From NCBI RefSeq assembly GCF_016907675.1, contig NZ_JAFBCJ010000001.1, positions 1,240,001-1,304,000 of the forward strand: 64,000 nucleotides of DNA, given 5' to 3'. The notes under the pieces were generated by a model, which worked only from the letters and a program-made list of their open reading frames with translations, made no database searches and was not told the DNA's origin. Positions 51,522-59,576 of the stretch are shown in pieces. The DNA comes from Geodermatophilus bullaregiensis. GTDB lineage: Bacteria; Actinomycetota; Actinomycetes; Mycobacteriales; Geodermatophilaceae. The position numbers and the translations under genes were made by a program. The stretch's first letter is position 1. Each line of letters starts with the position of its first letter.

Positions 51522-52841
51522 TCAGTCCCAGGCGGCGAGCTTGCGCCGGAGCAGCTCCCGCTCGCGGTCGTTGCCGCAGAGCTGCAGCGCACGCCCGATC
51601 TCCTGCCGCGCCTCGTCGAACCGGTCGAGGCGCGCGAGCAGCTCACCCCGGACGCTCGGCAGCAGGTGCGAGCCCGGGAGGTGGCCGGCTGCGGCCAGGT
51701 CGTCGACGATCGCGAGTCCGGCGGCGGGGCCCTGGGCGACCGAGACGGCGACCGCCCGGTTGAGCTCGACGACCGGGGACGGCGCGAGCCGCCCCAGCAC
51801 GTCGTAGAGCAGCACGACGCGGTCCCAGTCCGTCCGCGCCACCGACGGCGCGACCGCGTGGCACTCGGCGATCGCGGCCTGGACACCGTACGGACCGAGG
51901 CCCCGCCCGACCCGGCCGGCCCGGACCAGCGCCGCCCGCCCGCGCCGGATCGCCGCCCGGTCCCACCGCCGGCGGTCCTGCGCCTCCAGCAGGACCGGCT
52001 CGCCGTCCTCCCCGACCCGTGCCGGGAACCGGGCTGCGGTGAGCTCGAGGAGGGCGAGCAGGCCGTGCACCTCCGGCTCGTCGGGGACCAGCTGCGCCAG
52101 CACGCGGGTCAGCCGGACGGCCTCGCGGGCCAGGTCCGGCCGGATCCACTCGCTGCCGGAGCTCGCCGTCGACCCCTCGGTGAAGACCACGTACAGCACG
52201 CTGAGCACCGAGCCGAGCCGTGCCCGGCGCTCCTCGGGCGGCGGCACGCCGAAGGGCACCTGCGCGGCCGCGAGCGTCTTCTTGGCCCGCGTGATCCGGG
52301 CCTGCACGGTGGCCGTCGGCACCAGGAACGCGCGGGCGATCTCGTCGCTGGTGAGGCCGCCCAGCACGCGCAGGGTGAGCGCGACCTGCGCCTCGCGCGC
52401 GAGCACCGGGTGGCAGGCGGTGAAGGCGAGCGCCAGCACGTCGTCGTCGATCCGGTCGGGGTCCCAGAGCAGGCCGGGCTCGGGGTCACCCGGGCCGGTC
52501 CTGGCCGTCCCGGTGACGGCGCCGCCCTCGGTGAGGTCCCGGGACAGGACGGCGTACCTCTCGTCGAGGGCCGAGCGCCGGCGGTAGGCGTCGATCGCGC
52601 GGCGTCGCCCCACGGTCAGCAACCACCCGGCGGGCTCGCGCGGCACGCCGTCCCTCGGCCAGGCGACCAGCGCCTCGGCGAGGGCCTCCTGGGCGAGGTC
52701 CTCGGCCAGGGCGAGGTCCCCGGTCGAGCGGGCCAGCGTGCCGACGATGCGCGCGGACTCGATCCGCCACACGGCCTCGACGGCCTCCCGCCCGCCGGCG
52801 GTCCGGGGGGTGGCCGCGGGGCCACCCCCCGGACGGCTCAC
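51522..52841 (-). CDS. ECF RNA polymerase sigma factor, ECF42-like with TPR C-terminus
   Basis: A 439-residue sigma factor. Region 2 spans about residues 20-95 (LAEDLAQEALAEAL, PAGWLLTVGRRRAID). Region 4 is near 160-215 (LTLRVLGGLTSDEIARAFLVPTATVQARITRAKK). A long C-terminal TPR-like extension follows (VVELNRAVAVSVAQGPAAGL), the ECF42 hallmark. GTG 52841 overlaps the stop of the DGPF gene (GTGA). ECF42 members have no anti-sigma factor and work with a DGPF protein, which is present just upstream. Likely an extracytoplasmic or general stress regulator. Confidence 0.9.
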   Translation of the reverse strand: MSRPGGGPAATPRTAGGREAVEAVWRIESARIVGTLARSTGDLALAEDLAQEALAEALVAWPRDGVPREPAGWLLTVGRRRAIDAYRRRSALDERYAVLSRDLTEGGAVTGTARTGPGDPEPGLLWDPDRIDDDVLALAFTACHPVLAREAQVALTLRVLGGLTSDEIARAFLVPTATVQARITRAKKTLAAAQVPFGVPPPEERRARLGSVLSVLYVVFTEGSTASSGSEWIRPDLAREAVRLTRVLAQLVPDEPEVHGLLALLELTAARFPARVGEDGEPVLLEAQDRRRWDRAAIRRGRAALVRAGRVGRGLGPYGVQAAIAECHAVAPSVARTDWDRVVLLYDVLGRLAPSPVVELNRAVAVSVAQGPAAGLAIVDDLAAAGHLPGSHLLPSVRGELLARLDRFDEARQEIGRALQLCGNDRERELLRRKLAAWD

Positions 52842-53257
52842 AGCTGGCCGGTCGCCACCCGCCACTCCCGCTCCTTCCGGATCCACTCGTTGTCCTGCGG
52901 GAACTCGTCGATGCTGGCGACGCGGCGGATCTCGGTCTTCGAGCCGGGACCGGCCATCGGTGCGCGCTTGGCCCACTCGACGGCCTCCTCCTGGTTCGCC
53001 ACGTCGAGGATCCAGAAGCCGGCGAACAGCTCCTTGGTCTCCCCGTACGGGCCGTCGGTGACGACCGGCGGCTGCGAGGAGTAGTCGACGACGACGCCCT
53101 CGGCCGCCTCGTCGAGGCCCTCGGCCGCAACCAGGACGCCGGCCCGGACCAGCTCGTCGTTGAACCGGCCCATCGAGTCGAGGACCTCGGTGAGGTCGAC
53201 GTCCTGGGAGGCGGCCCACGTCTCGTCGGTCGCGCGCATGATCAGCATGTACTTCAC
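52838..53257 (-). CDS. DGPF/YCII domain protein
   Basis: A 139-residue protein with a YCII-related ferredoxin-like fold. The DGPF-type motif reads VVTDGPYGETKELFAGFWILDV (near residue 70). GTG 53257 has GGAGGAG upstream. It overlaps the sigma factor gene by four bases. In ECF42 systems such a protein is the partner or target of the sigma factor, with a possible regulatory role. The activity is unknown. Confidence 0.9.
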   Translation of the reverse strand: MKYMLIMRATDETWAASQDVDLTEVLDSMGRFNDELVRAGVLVAAEGLDEAAEGVVVDYSSQPPVVTDGPYGETKELFAGFWILDVANQEEAVEWAKRAPMAGPGSKTEIRRVASIDEFPQDNEWIRKEREWRVATGQL

Positions 53258-53424
53258 GGTGGTCTCCTCCTGCTCGGGGTCCCCGTCGGACCCTCTCACC
53301 CCCAGGTCGAACGGAGGGGCTCCCGGATCGACACCGGGGGAGCCGGTTGCGGCCACCGTGCCGCGCGGTCAGGCCCTGCCGGTCCCGGTTGACACGGCGC
53401 TCGGCGCGGGCGTCGACTGCCGTC

Positions 53425-53757
53425 GTGACCGACCTCGACCCGGGCAGCTCCCTGCCACTGGCCTGCACGCTGGGACCGCAGGACGGGCGCGACCGGCTGC
53501 GGCGCTGGGAGGCGCTGCACCGCAGCGCTGCGCCGGTGAGCTCCCTCCGGCACGGCGTCCTCGAGGTCCGCTACCCCGGTGCACCGGGCGTCCTCGCCGA
53601 GCTGAGCGCCCTGGCAGCCGCCGAGCAGAACTGCTGCACCTTCGTCGACTGGAGCGTGGCGCAGGCCGGGGGCGACGCCGTCCTCACCGTGCGCGCGCCG
53701 GCCGGGCAGCCGGAGGCCGTCGAGCCGATCGCCGCGCTGTTCGCGACGGGGGCGTGA
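53425..53757 (+). CDS. Small protein with AAEQNCCTF motif
   Basis: A 110-residue protein that contains LSALAAAEQNCCTFVDWSV near residues 65-83. This double-cysteine block recurs in small actinobacterial proteins found near metal-resistance genes and may bind a soft metal. GTG 53425 fits the similarity; upstream sequence is not conserved-looking. It is divergent from the DGPF gene across ~170 bp. No mer or ars genes are adjacent, so the metal link is only inference. Confidence 0.6.
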   Translation: MTDLDPGSSLPLACTLGPQDGRDRLRRWEALHRSAAPVSSLRHGVLEVRYPGAPGVLAELSALAAAEQNCCTFVDWSVAQAGGDAVLTVRAPAGQPEAVEPIAALFATGA

Positions 53758-53781
53758 CGGCACCGCTCCGCCACGCCCGGG

Positions 53782-54759
53782 TCACCGCGAGGTGTACGGC
53801 CCGGTGCTGACCGGGTGGTAGCCCTTGGCGCCGACGGCCGCGGCCAGCTCGCTGCGCGGCGGCCGGCCCTCGGCGAGCAGGTCGAGGGCCCGGCGGAAGT
53901 CGTACTCCGGTGTCCACCCGAGGTCGGCGCGGGCGGCGTCGTTGACGTACACCCGGTCGATGTCGGGGAACACGCGCCAGCCGAGCTGCCGGTAGAGCCC
54001 GACGGAGTCGGGGAACAGCCGGGCGACGACGGCCGGGGCGTCGGTGCGCAGTTCGGCGAGGTCGTCCTGCCGGAACGGCGTGGTGGCGCTGACGACGTAC
54101 CGGCCGAAACCGAGCGCGGGCGCCCGGTCGAGGGCGGCGCGGTGGGCGGAGACGACGTCGGCGAGGTCCACGCGCCGGTACAGCAGCTCGTTGACCTTGG
54201 CGTTGTCGTCGGCGTAGGCGGTGCGGACGTCGTCGGCGTCGTCGCCCTCGGGGAAGAAGCGCGACGTGCGCAGGACGACCACGGGGAGCCCGGCGTCGCG
54301 GGCGACGAGCTCGCAGAGGTCCTCGGCGGCGACCTTGGTGGCGCCGTAGACGTTGCGCACCCGCGGGGGCACCGCCTCGGTGATCCAGGCGGCCGGCTCC
54401 CCGGGTGCGGGGACCAGCGCGCGCCCGAACGCGCTGGTCGTGCTCGTGTACACGAACCGGCCGACGCCGGCGGCCACCGCCTCCTCGAGCACGGTCAGCG
54501 TGCCGGTCACGTTGGTGTCGACGAACGCCTGCCGGTCGTGCGAGCCGACGTGCGGCTTGTGCAGCGTCGCGGTGTGCAGGACGGCGTCGGCACCGGCCAG
54601 CGCCGCGCGCACGGCGGCCCGGTCGGTGACCGACGCGACGACGTCGGTCCACTCCGACGGGAGCACGTCCAGGCCGACGGCGTCGTCCCCCGTGGCCCGC
54701 AGCTCCCGCACCAGCGCCTCACCGAGGTGTCCCGAGCTGCCGGTGACCAGGATCCGCAC
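53782..54759 (-). CDS. NAD-dependent epimerase/dehydratase family protein
   Basis: A 325-residue extended SDR. Cofactor motif VTGSSGHLG at residue 5, TNVTGTLTVLE near 85, catalytic Ser/Thr in YTSTTSAFG near 107 and Tyr-x3-Lys in YGATKVAAEDL near 141. Later segments (GFGRYVVSAT, LGWTPEYDF) are typical of UDP-glucose-4-epimerase-like or uronate dehydrogenase-like proteins. GTG 54759 is preceded by AGGGTGGG. Function in cell-surface sugar metabolism is possible but unproved. Confidence 0.88.
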   Translation of the reverse strand: MRILVTGSSGHLGEALVRELRATGDDAVGLDVLPSEWTDVVASVTDRAAVRAALAGADAVLHTATLHKPHVGSHDRQAFVDTNVTGTLTVLEEAVAAGVGRFVYTSTTSAFGRALVPAPGEPAAWITEAVPPRVRNVYGATKVAAEDLCELVARDAGLPVVVLRTSRFFPEGDDADDVRTAYADDNAKVNELLYRRVDLADVVSAHRAALDRAPALGFGRYVVSATTPFRQDDLAELRTDAPAVVARLFPDSVGLYRQLGWRVFPDIDRVYVNDAARADLGWTPEYDFRRALDLLAEGRPPRSELAAAVGAKGYHPVSTGPYTSR

Positions 54760-54902
54760 CCGCCCACCCTGACACGGGATCCGCGGCGTCGAGAGGGACC
54801 GTCCTCGGCCCAGATAGCGCCGGCACCGCGGCTCGACCACGAGCTCCACTGCTGACGACATCCCGGGGCAGGGCGGGCAGATCCTCCTCCCTCCGGCCGG
54901 GC

Positions 54903-56108
54903 TCAGGTCCCGGCGAACAGCGCCCGGGTCAGCGCGGTCCGGCGGACCAGCAGGTCGTACGCGAGCAGCGTGAGGACGGCGGACACGGCGCAGACGAGCA
55001 GGTACTCCAGCACGGGGTGCAGCGGGCTGCCGACGACGAGGTAGGCGACCGCGACGACGACCGGCTGGTGCAGCACGTACCAGGCCAGCACCGCCGGAGC
55101 GGCGTACCGGACGACCCGGCCACCCCGTGCGCCGGCGGGCCCCGCACCGCCCGAGGACGGTCGCCACCGGGCCAGCCCGCCGACGATCGCCACGACCGCG
55201 CACCACCCCGCCGCACCGAACGCCGCCCTCCCGGCGAGGTGGAGCGGATCGCGGCCGAGCAGGAGGTCGCCCTCGCCGCCGAGCAGGAGGGCCGCGCCGG
55301 CGACCACCACGAGCCCGACCGCCACCACGGCCGCGAGGCCCGCGTCGCGGCGGAGCACCTCGCGGAAGCGCGGGTCGGCCGCCAGGACGGCACCGGCCGC
55401 GAAGAAGAGGAGGTAGCCGAGGGTGGTCCCCGCAGCGATCCCCTCGTCGAGGCCGAGTGCGGCGGCCACGGCCCCCAGCAGGACCGCGGGCAGCAGGACC
55501 ACGCCCCGCCGCCCCGCCGAGTCGGCCAGCGCAGCGACCACGCGCCCGCCGCCGGCGGAGCCCAGCCACCGGAGGAGCGGCAGCACGGCCAGCGAGTAGA
55601 GGAGGAGCAGGTACACGAACCACAGGTGGCCGGTCTCGAAGCCCCGGCCGTCGGCGGCGGGCCGGAGGACGAACGGGAACTCCGTCCAGTCCCACCGGAC
55701 GCGGAAGAAGCGGGGCCAGAAGGCGGCGTAGGACTCGGTGTACCCGGGGTCCGCGCGCAGCCGGAGCCAGACCGGCAGCGGGACGAGCAGCACCGTGCCG
55801 GCCACCAGCGGCACGAGCAGCCGACGCACCCTCCGGAGCAGGTACGCACCGGTGCCCCGGGCCGACCAGGAGTGCCACGCACCGATCCCGGCGACCAGGA
55901 AGAGCAGGGGCATCGCCGCCACGACCACCGGGGCGGCGAACGGCACCAGGTCGGCGGTGCGGTCGCTCTTCACGTAGAAGTCGTCGGTCGCGTCGAAGAC
56001 CAGCGCGGCGTGGAACGGGATCAGGCCGCCGACGACGACCACCCGCGCGAGGTCGAGCCCGGCCCAGCGGTCGACCTGCCCGGACGTCTCCGCCGCCGCC
56101 GACGCCAT
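54903..56108 (-). CDS. Acyltransferase 3 family integral membrane protein
   Basis: A 401-residue membrane protein with ten to eleven helices. LDLARVVVVGGLIPFHAALVF at the start contains the conserved His of the family. GHLWFVYLLLLYSLAVLPLL and VLAWYVLHQPVVVAVAYLVV (blocks) are later conserved helices with the HLWFV and H-Q-P signatures. Such enzymes transfer acyl groups to envelope sugars or lipids, or modify drugs. ATG 56108 follows GGAGGGGGA. Monocistronic. Confidence 0.88.
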   Translation of the reverse strand: MASAAAETSGQVDRWAGLDLARVVVVGGLIPFHAALVFDATDDFYVKSDRTADLVPFAAPVVVAAMPLLFLVAGIGAWHSWSARGTGAYLLRRVRRLLVPLVAGTVLLVPLPVWLRLRADPGYTESYAAFWPRFFRVRWDWTEFPFVLRPAADGRGFETGHLWFVYLLLLYSLAVLPLLRWLGSAGGGRVVAALADSAGRRGVVLLPAVLLGAVAAALGLDEGIAAGTTLGYLLFFAAGAVLAADPRFREVLRRDAGLAAVVAVGLVVVAGAALLLGGEGDLLLGRDPLHLAGRAAFGAAGWCAVVAIVGGLARWRPSSGGAGPAGARGGRVVRYAAPAVLAWYVLHQPVVVAVAYLVVGSPLHPVLEYLLVCAVSAVLTLLAYDLLVRRTALTRALFAGT

Positions 56109-56236
56109 GGGGATCCCCCTCCGCGCTGCCCGGTCGCCAGCACGGTCGCAGGCCCGCCGTGGCCTGTCGAGAGGCCGGCGTGCCACGGCCGGGACGGGGC
56201 GTGGGCCGGACTCCGTGTCGGGCACCATCTCCGGCC

Positions 56237-56542
56237 GTGGACCCCGAGCAGATGCTGCGGACGGCGGCCGACCGGCTGGACGCGCTCGCCGCCCGGACGA
56301 CCCCCGGCGACTGGCGGGCCGGCGGACTGCTGGCGACCCGCCCCGAGGTGGTCGCGCACCTCCCCGACGGGAGCACCGAGCACGTGGCCGAGGCGCGGGC
56401 CCGGACCGGTGCGTGGATCGCGACCCTCTCCCCCGCGCTGGCCGCGCCCCTGGCGAACTGGCTGCGCGCCGCGGCGACGCACGAGCCGGTGGCACCGGCC
56501 GCCGAGGCGTTCGCCCGGGCACTGCTCGCGCGGCTGCCCTGA
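56237..56542 (+). CDS. Small hypothetical helical protein
   Basis: A 101-residue, all-helical-looking protein (ADRLDALAARTTPGDW, VAEARARTGAWIATLSPALAAPLANWLRAAA). GTG 56237 follows a CGGCC context without a clear ribosome site. It resembles short actinobacterial proteins adjacent to diverse genes. No function can be assigned. Confidence 0.55.
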   Translation: MDPEQMLRTAADRLDALAARTTPGDWRAGGLLATRPEVVAHLPDGSTEHVAEARARTGAWIATLSPALAAPLANWLRAAATHEPVAPAAEAFARALLARLP

Positions 56543-56661
56543 CCGGGCGGGGCGTCGCCGCGTGGCCGGGACGCCCGGAGCACGACGGCGTCCTCGATGC
56601 GCTCGAACGGCAGGGAGTCGACCAGCGCCACGTCCTCAGCAGCCCCGACCCCACCGGCTGC

Positions 56662-56958
56662 TCACCAGCCGAGGTGGACGTCGGCCACGATCCCGGCGGC
56701 GATGAGGGCGGCGACGACGTCGACGGCGATGACCCTGCCCCGCCCGTCGGCCACGCCGAACCCGATGGAGACCACAGCGATCAGGACGAGCCCCAACGCG
56801 TGGACGGTGGCGTCATCGAGCCAGGAGAAGGCCAGCGGTGACGCCGCCTGCAGACAGCCCCGGACCACCCCCCAGGTGATCGGTGTGCGCAGGCCGCGCG
56901 CACCGACGGCCGTCGCGGTGCGGCGCTGCGCGTCCGGGGCACGCTCAGGGGCGGTCAC
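56662..56958 (-). CDS. Small two-helix membrane protein
   Basis: A 98-residue protein with two hydrophobic helices (about residues 52-70 and 77-93) after a basic N-terminus (RRTATAVGARGLRTP). GTG 56958 has GGGATGAGGG nearby. A farther in-frame GTG near 57013 would add about 18 residues. Preceded by the double DJ-1 gene on the same strand. No family recognised. Confidence 0.55.
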   Translation of the reverse strand: MTAPERAPDAQRRTATAVGARGLRTPITWGVVRGCLQAASPLAFSWLDDATVHALGLVLIAVVSIGFGVADGRGRVIAVDVVAALIAAGIVADVHLGW

Positions 56959-57038
56959 GCCCTCATCCCTGGTCCCGGTCGATCGCGGAGGGTCCGGCAG
57001 GACGGGACGATCCACGGTCGTCGGCTCGGACGCGGAGG

Positions 57039-58406
57039 TCAGCGTCCGGCACGGGTCAGCCGCTTGGCGCGTGCGGTGACGACCGGCGCGGTCAACCCGA
57101 TCGCGCCGCGCACTGCGCGGGGCAAGCGCGGGATGTGGGCGTAGTCGATGCCGCCCCAGGGCGGTTGCGGGTCGTAGTCGATGGCCCGTTGCACCCGGCG
57201 GGCGGTGGCCTCGTCGGTCAGGCGGGCCGCGAGGTGCAGGGCCATGTCGATGCCGGCGGAGACGCCGGCGGACATGATCAGGTTGCCGTCCTCGACCCAC
57301 CTGCGCTGGTGGTACGCGGCGCCCAGGTCCTCGAGGACCCCGGAGTAGAACCAGTTCGTCGTGGCGTCGCGCCCCTCCAGGAGCCCGACGGCGCCGAGGA
57401 TCAGCGAGCCGGTGCACACCGACGTGACCAGGTCCGCGGACGCAGCTGTGGCGCGCACGTAGTCGCGGACCAGCGGGTCGCTCATCGCGCGGATGGTGGG
57501 CATCGCGCCGCCGGGCACGAGCACGATCGCCGGGTGCGGGACCTCCTCGAACGTCCGGTCGGGGATCACCGGCACACCGGCGTCGGTGGGCACCGGCTCG
57601 CGGCGGGCCCACACGGTCACGGTGCGGTAACCCGGCGCGAGCCGCTGCAGCATGGTCAGCACCTGCAGCGGGCCGACCAGGTCCAGCACGGTCAGCCCCG
57701 GGTAGAGCACGAAGGCGATGAGCCGCTCGTCGCCCGTGCCCGGATCGGCGGTGGGCGCGCCGCCGGGGTCGCGCAGCATCCGGGCGAGCTCGTCGTCGGA
57801 GGGATCCGGCCCGACCCGACCGAACGGGGGCTGCGGGTCGTACTCCCAGGTCAACTGGCCCAGCCGGGCGATGGCCTTGCCTCGCAACCGGGCCAGCAGG
57901 GGCAGCGTCATGTCCATGCCGGCCGTGCCGCCGGCGGCGGTGTGCAGCCGGCCGTCGGCCAGCCACCGGTCGGCGGCGGGGATGGCGCCCAGCTCCTCCA
58001 GGGGCTCCCGGTAGGCCCAGTGGACGGCCGCCCGCCTGCGGCGCAGCAGGTCGGCCGCGGCCAGCACGAGCGCTCCGTTGCCGGTGGAACCCACCACCTC
58101 CGCCCCGACGGCGGCCGAGCCGACGTAGGACAGCAGCGGCCCGTCCTCCGTCGCGGCGAGGGTGGCCGCGCCGCCGCCGGGCACGATCACCGCCCACGGG
58201 TTCGGCACGTCGGCGAAGGTGGCGACCGGCAGCAGCCGCAGCGGCGTGTCGGTGGCCAGTGGTTCGGCGCGCTCGCCGACCACGACGGTGCGGTACCGCG
58301 CGCCCCGGATGCCGGGGACCTTGAGCGCGGTGAGCGGGCCGATGAGGTCCAGCGGCGTCACGCCGGGGTAGATCGGGAACGCGAGGACCTTCTCGTTGCC
58401 GGGCAC
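57039..58406 (-). CDS. Tandem DJ-1/PfpI domain protein, isonitrile-hydratase-like
   Basis: A 455-residue protein of two DJ-1/PfpI domains. Domain 1 (about residues 1-215) has VLAFPIYPGVTPLDLIGP and VIVPGGGAATLAA, but the nucleophile elbow reads GSTGNGALVLA, so Cys is replaced by Thr. Domain 2 (about 240-430) has LIAFVLYPGLTVLDLVGP, LVPGGAMPT and the active elbow TSVCTGSLILGAVGLL, as in isonitrile hydratase (InhA). Both end in YDPQPP. One active and one dead copy suggest duplication and specialisation. GTG 58406 follows GGAGGGAG. It follows the frameshifted flavoprotein gene. Confidence 0.88.
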   Translation of the reverse strand: MPGNEKVLAFPIYPGVTPLDLIGPLTALKVPGIRGARYRTVVVGERAEPLATDTPLRLLPVATFADVPNPWAVIVPGGGAATLAATEDGPLLSYVGSAAVGAEVVGSTGNGALVLAAADLLRRRRAAVHWAYREPLEELGAIPAADRWLADGRLHTAAGGTAGMDMTLPLLARLRGKAIARLGQLTWEYDPQPPFGRVGPDPSDDELARMLRDPGGAPTADPGTGDERLIAFVLYPGLTVLDLVGPLQVLTMLQRLAPGYRTVTVWARREPVPTDAGVPVIPDRTFEEVPHPAIVLVPGGAMPTIRAMSDPLVRDYVRATAASADLVTSVCTGSLILGAVGLLEGRDATTNWFYSGVLEDLGAAYHQRRWVEDGNLIMSAGVSAGIDMALHLAARLTDEATARRVQRAIDYDPQPPWGGIDYAHIPRLPRAVRGAIGLTAPVVTARAKRLTRAGR

Positions 58407-58432
58407 GGCGGTCTCCCTCCGGTGCTCTGGGG

Positions 58433-59576
58433 TCAGTCCCGCACGGGGTCCGGTGCCGCCTGCGCCTCGGCCGCACCGCGCGGTTCGGGTACGTGGGCGC
58501 GGCTCCTCGCGGCGGCCGTGCGAGCCACGTGGGCGACGACGTGGGCGACGACGTGGGCGGCGTCGTCGGCGACGAAGCCCAGCAGCGCCGAGCCACGGGT
58601 GTGCTGCCAGGACAGACCGAGGACGTACACAGCCCGGGGACGTCGGTGACGCCACGGCGATGGACGACGCGGCCGTCGCGCAGCACGCCCGGACGTCGAT
58701 CCAGGAGTGGTCGGGCCGGTAGCCGGTCGCCCAGACGACGACACCCACCTCCCCGCTGCTGCCGTCGGCGAACCGCGCCGTGCGACCGGCGACCTCGACC
58801 AGCCGCGGCCGGAACCGGACGCCGGCCCGCTGCAGCCCGCGCCGGCTGCTGCCGATGAGGAACTCGCCGCGGGACTGCACCCGGCGGCCGAGCCGGGAGC
58901 CGGCGGTGACCCGCATCAGCCGCAGCCGGGTCAGCCACCAGAACAGGTCGCGGCCGAGCAGCCGCTGCGGCAGGGCTGGGTAGGCCGAGCCGACCGACAG
59001 ATCCACCGGCCGGGTGGCGGCCAGCTCCTCGGCGATCTGGAAGCCGGAGTTGCCGCCGCCGACCACCAGTGCGGGCCCCCCGGGCAGCGCGCCGGGGCTG
59101 CGGTAGGCGGAGCTGTGCAGCTGGGTCACCGACGCGTCCAGCCCGGCGGCCAGCGGCGGGACGAACGGCGTCTGGAACGGTCCGGTGGCCACGATCACCT
59201 GACGGGCAGCGAACTCCTGGTCGGCGGTGCGGAGCCGGAACCCGGCGTCGGTGCGCCGCAGCCCGGTGACCCGCGCGCCCAGCGCCACCGGCAGGTCGAA
59301 GGCGGCGGCGTGGTCGCGCAGGTAGTCGACGACCGCCTCCCTGCCCGGGTGGGTGCCCGCCGGCGCCGGGAACGGCCGGCCGGGCAGTGCGTCGTGCTCG
59401 GCCGGGGTGAACAGCCGCAGCGACTCCCACCGCGTGCGCCAGGTGTGCCCGAGCTCCGCCGCGGCCTCCAGGACCAGGAACCGCATCCCTCGCCGCCGCA
59501 GGTGCCAGGCGGCGGCCAGGCCGGCCTGCCCGCCACCGACGACCACGACGTCGTACGGCTCGACCGGGGCGGTCAC
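58433..59576 (-). pseudogene. Flavin-dependent monooxygenase/oxidoreductase, broken by frameshifts
   Basis: From GTG 59576 the frame encodes a CzcO/FMO-like flavoprotein. The FAD motif VVVGGGQAGLAAAWHLRRRG, the block ATGPFQTPFVP, the NADPH motif VVGGGNSGFQIAEEL and ATGYRPDHSWIDV follow. The reading then leaves the frame near 58689-58692, where one base seems missing (expected GDV/PGVL). It shifts again near 58626-58632, where two extra bases separate VPGL from YVLGLSWQHTRGSALLGF. The last part to 58433 is in a third frame. Either a recent pseudogene or sequencing error. Start overlaps the multicopper oxidase stop (GTGA). Confidence 0.8.

Noticed and set aside
56544..56631. Minus-strand fragment VDSLPFERIEDAVVLRA
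   Set aside because: It looks protein-like but is short, lacks a ribosome site and could not be tied to a family.
57039..59576. Single fusion of flavoprotein and double DJ-1 protein
   Set aside because: The frame is continuous only because of the frameshifts. The DJ-1 gene has its own ribosome site and GTG, and the flavoprotein continues in other frames.
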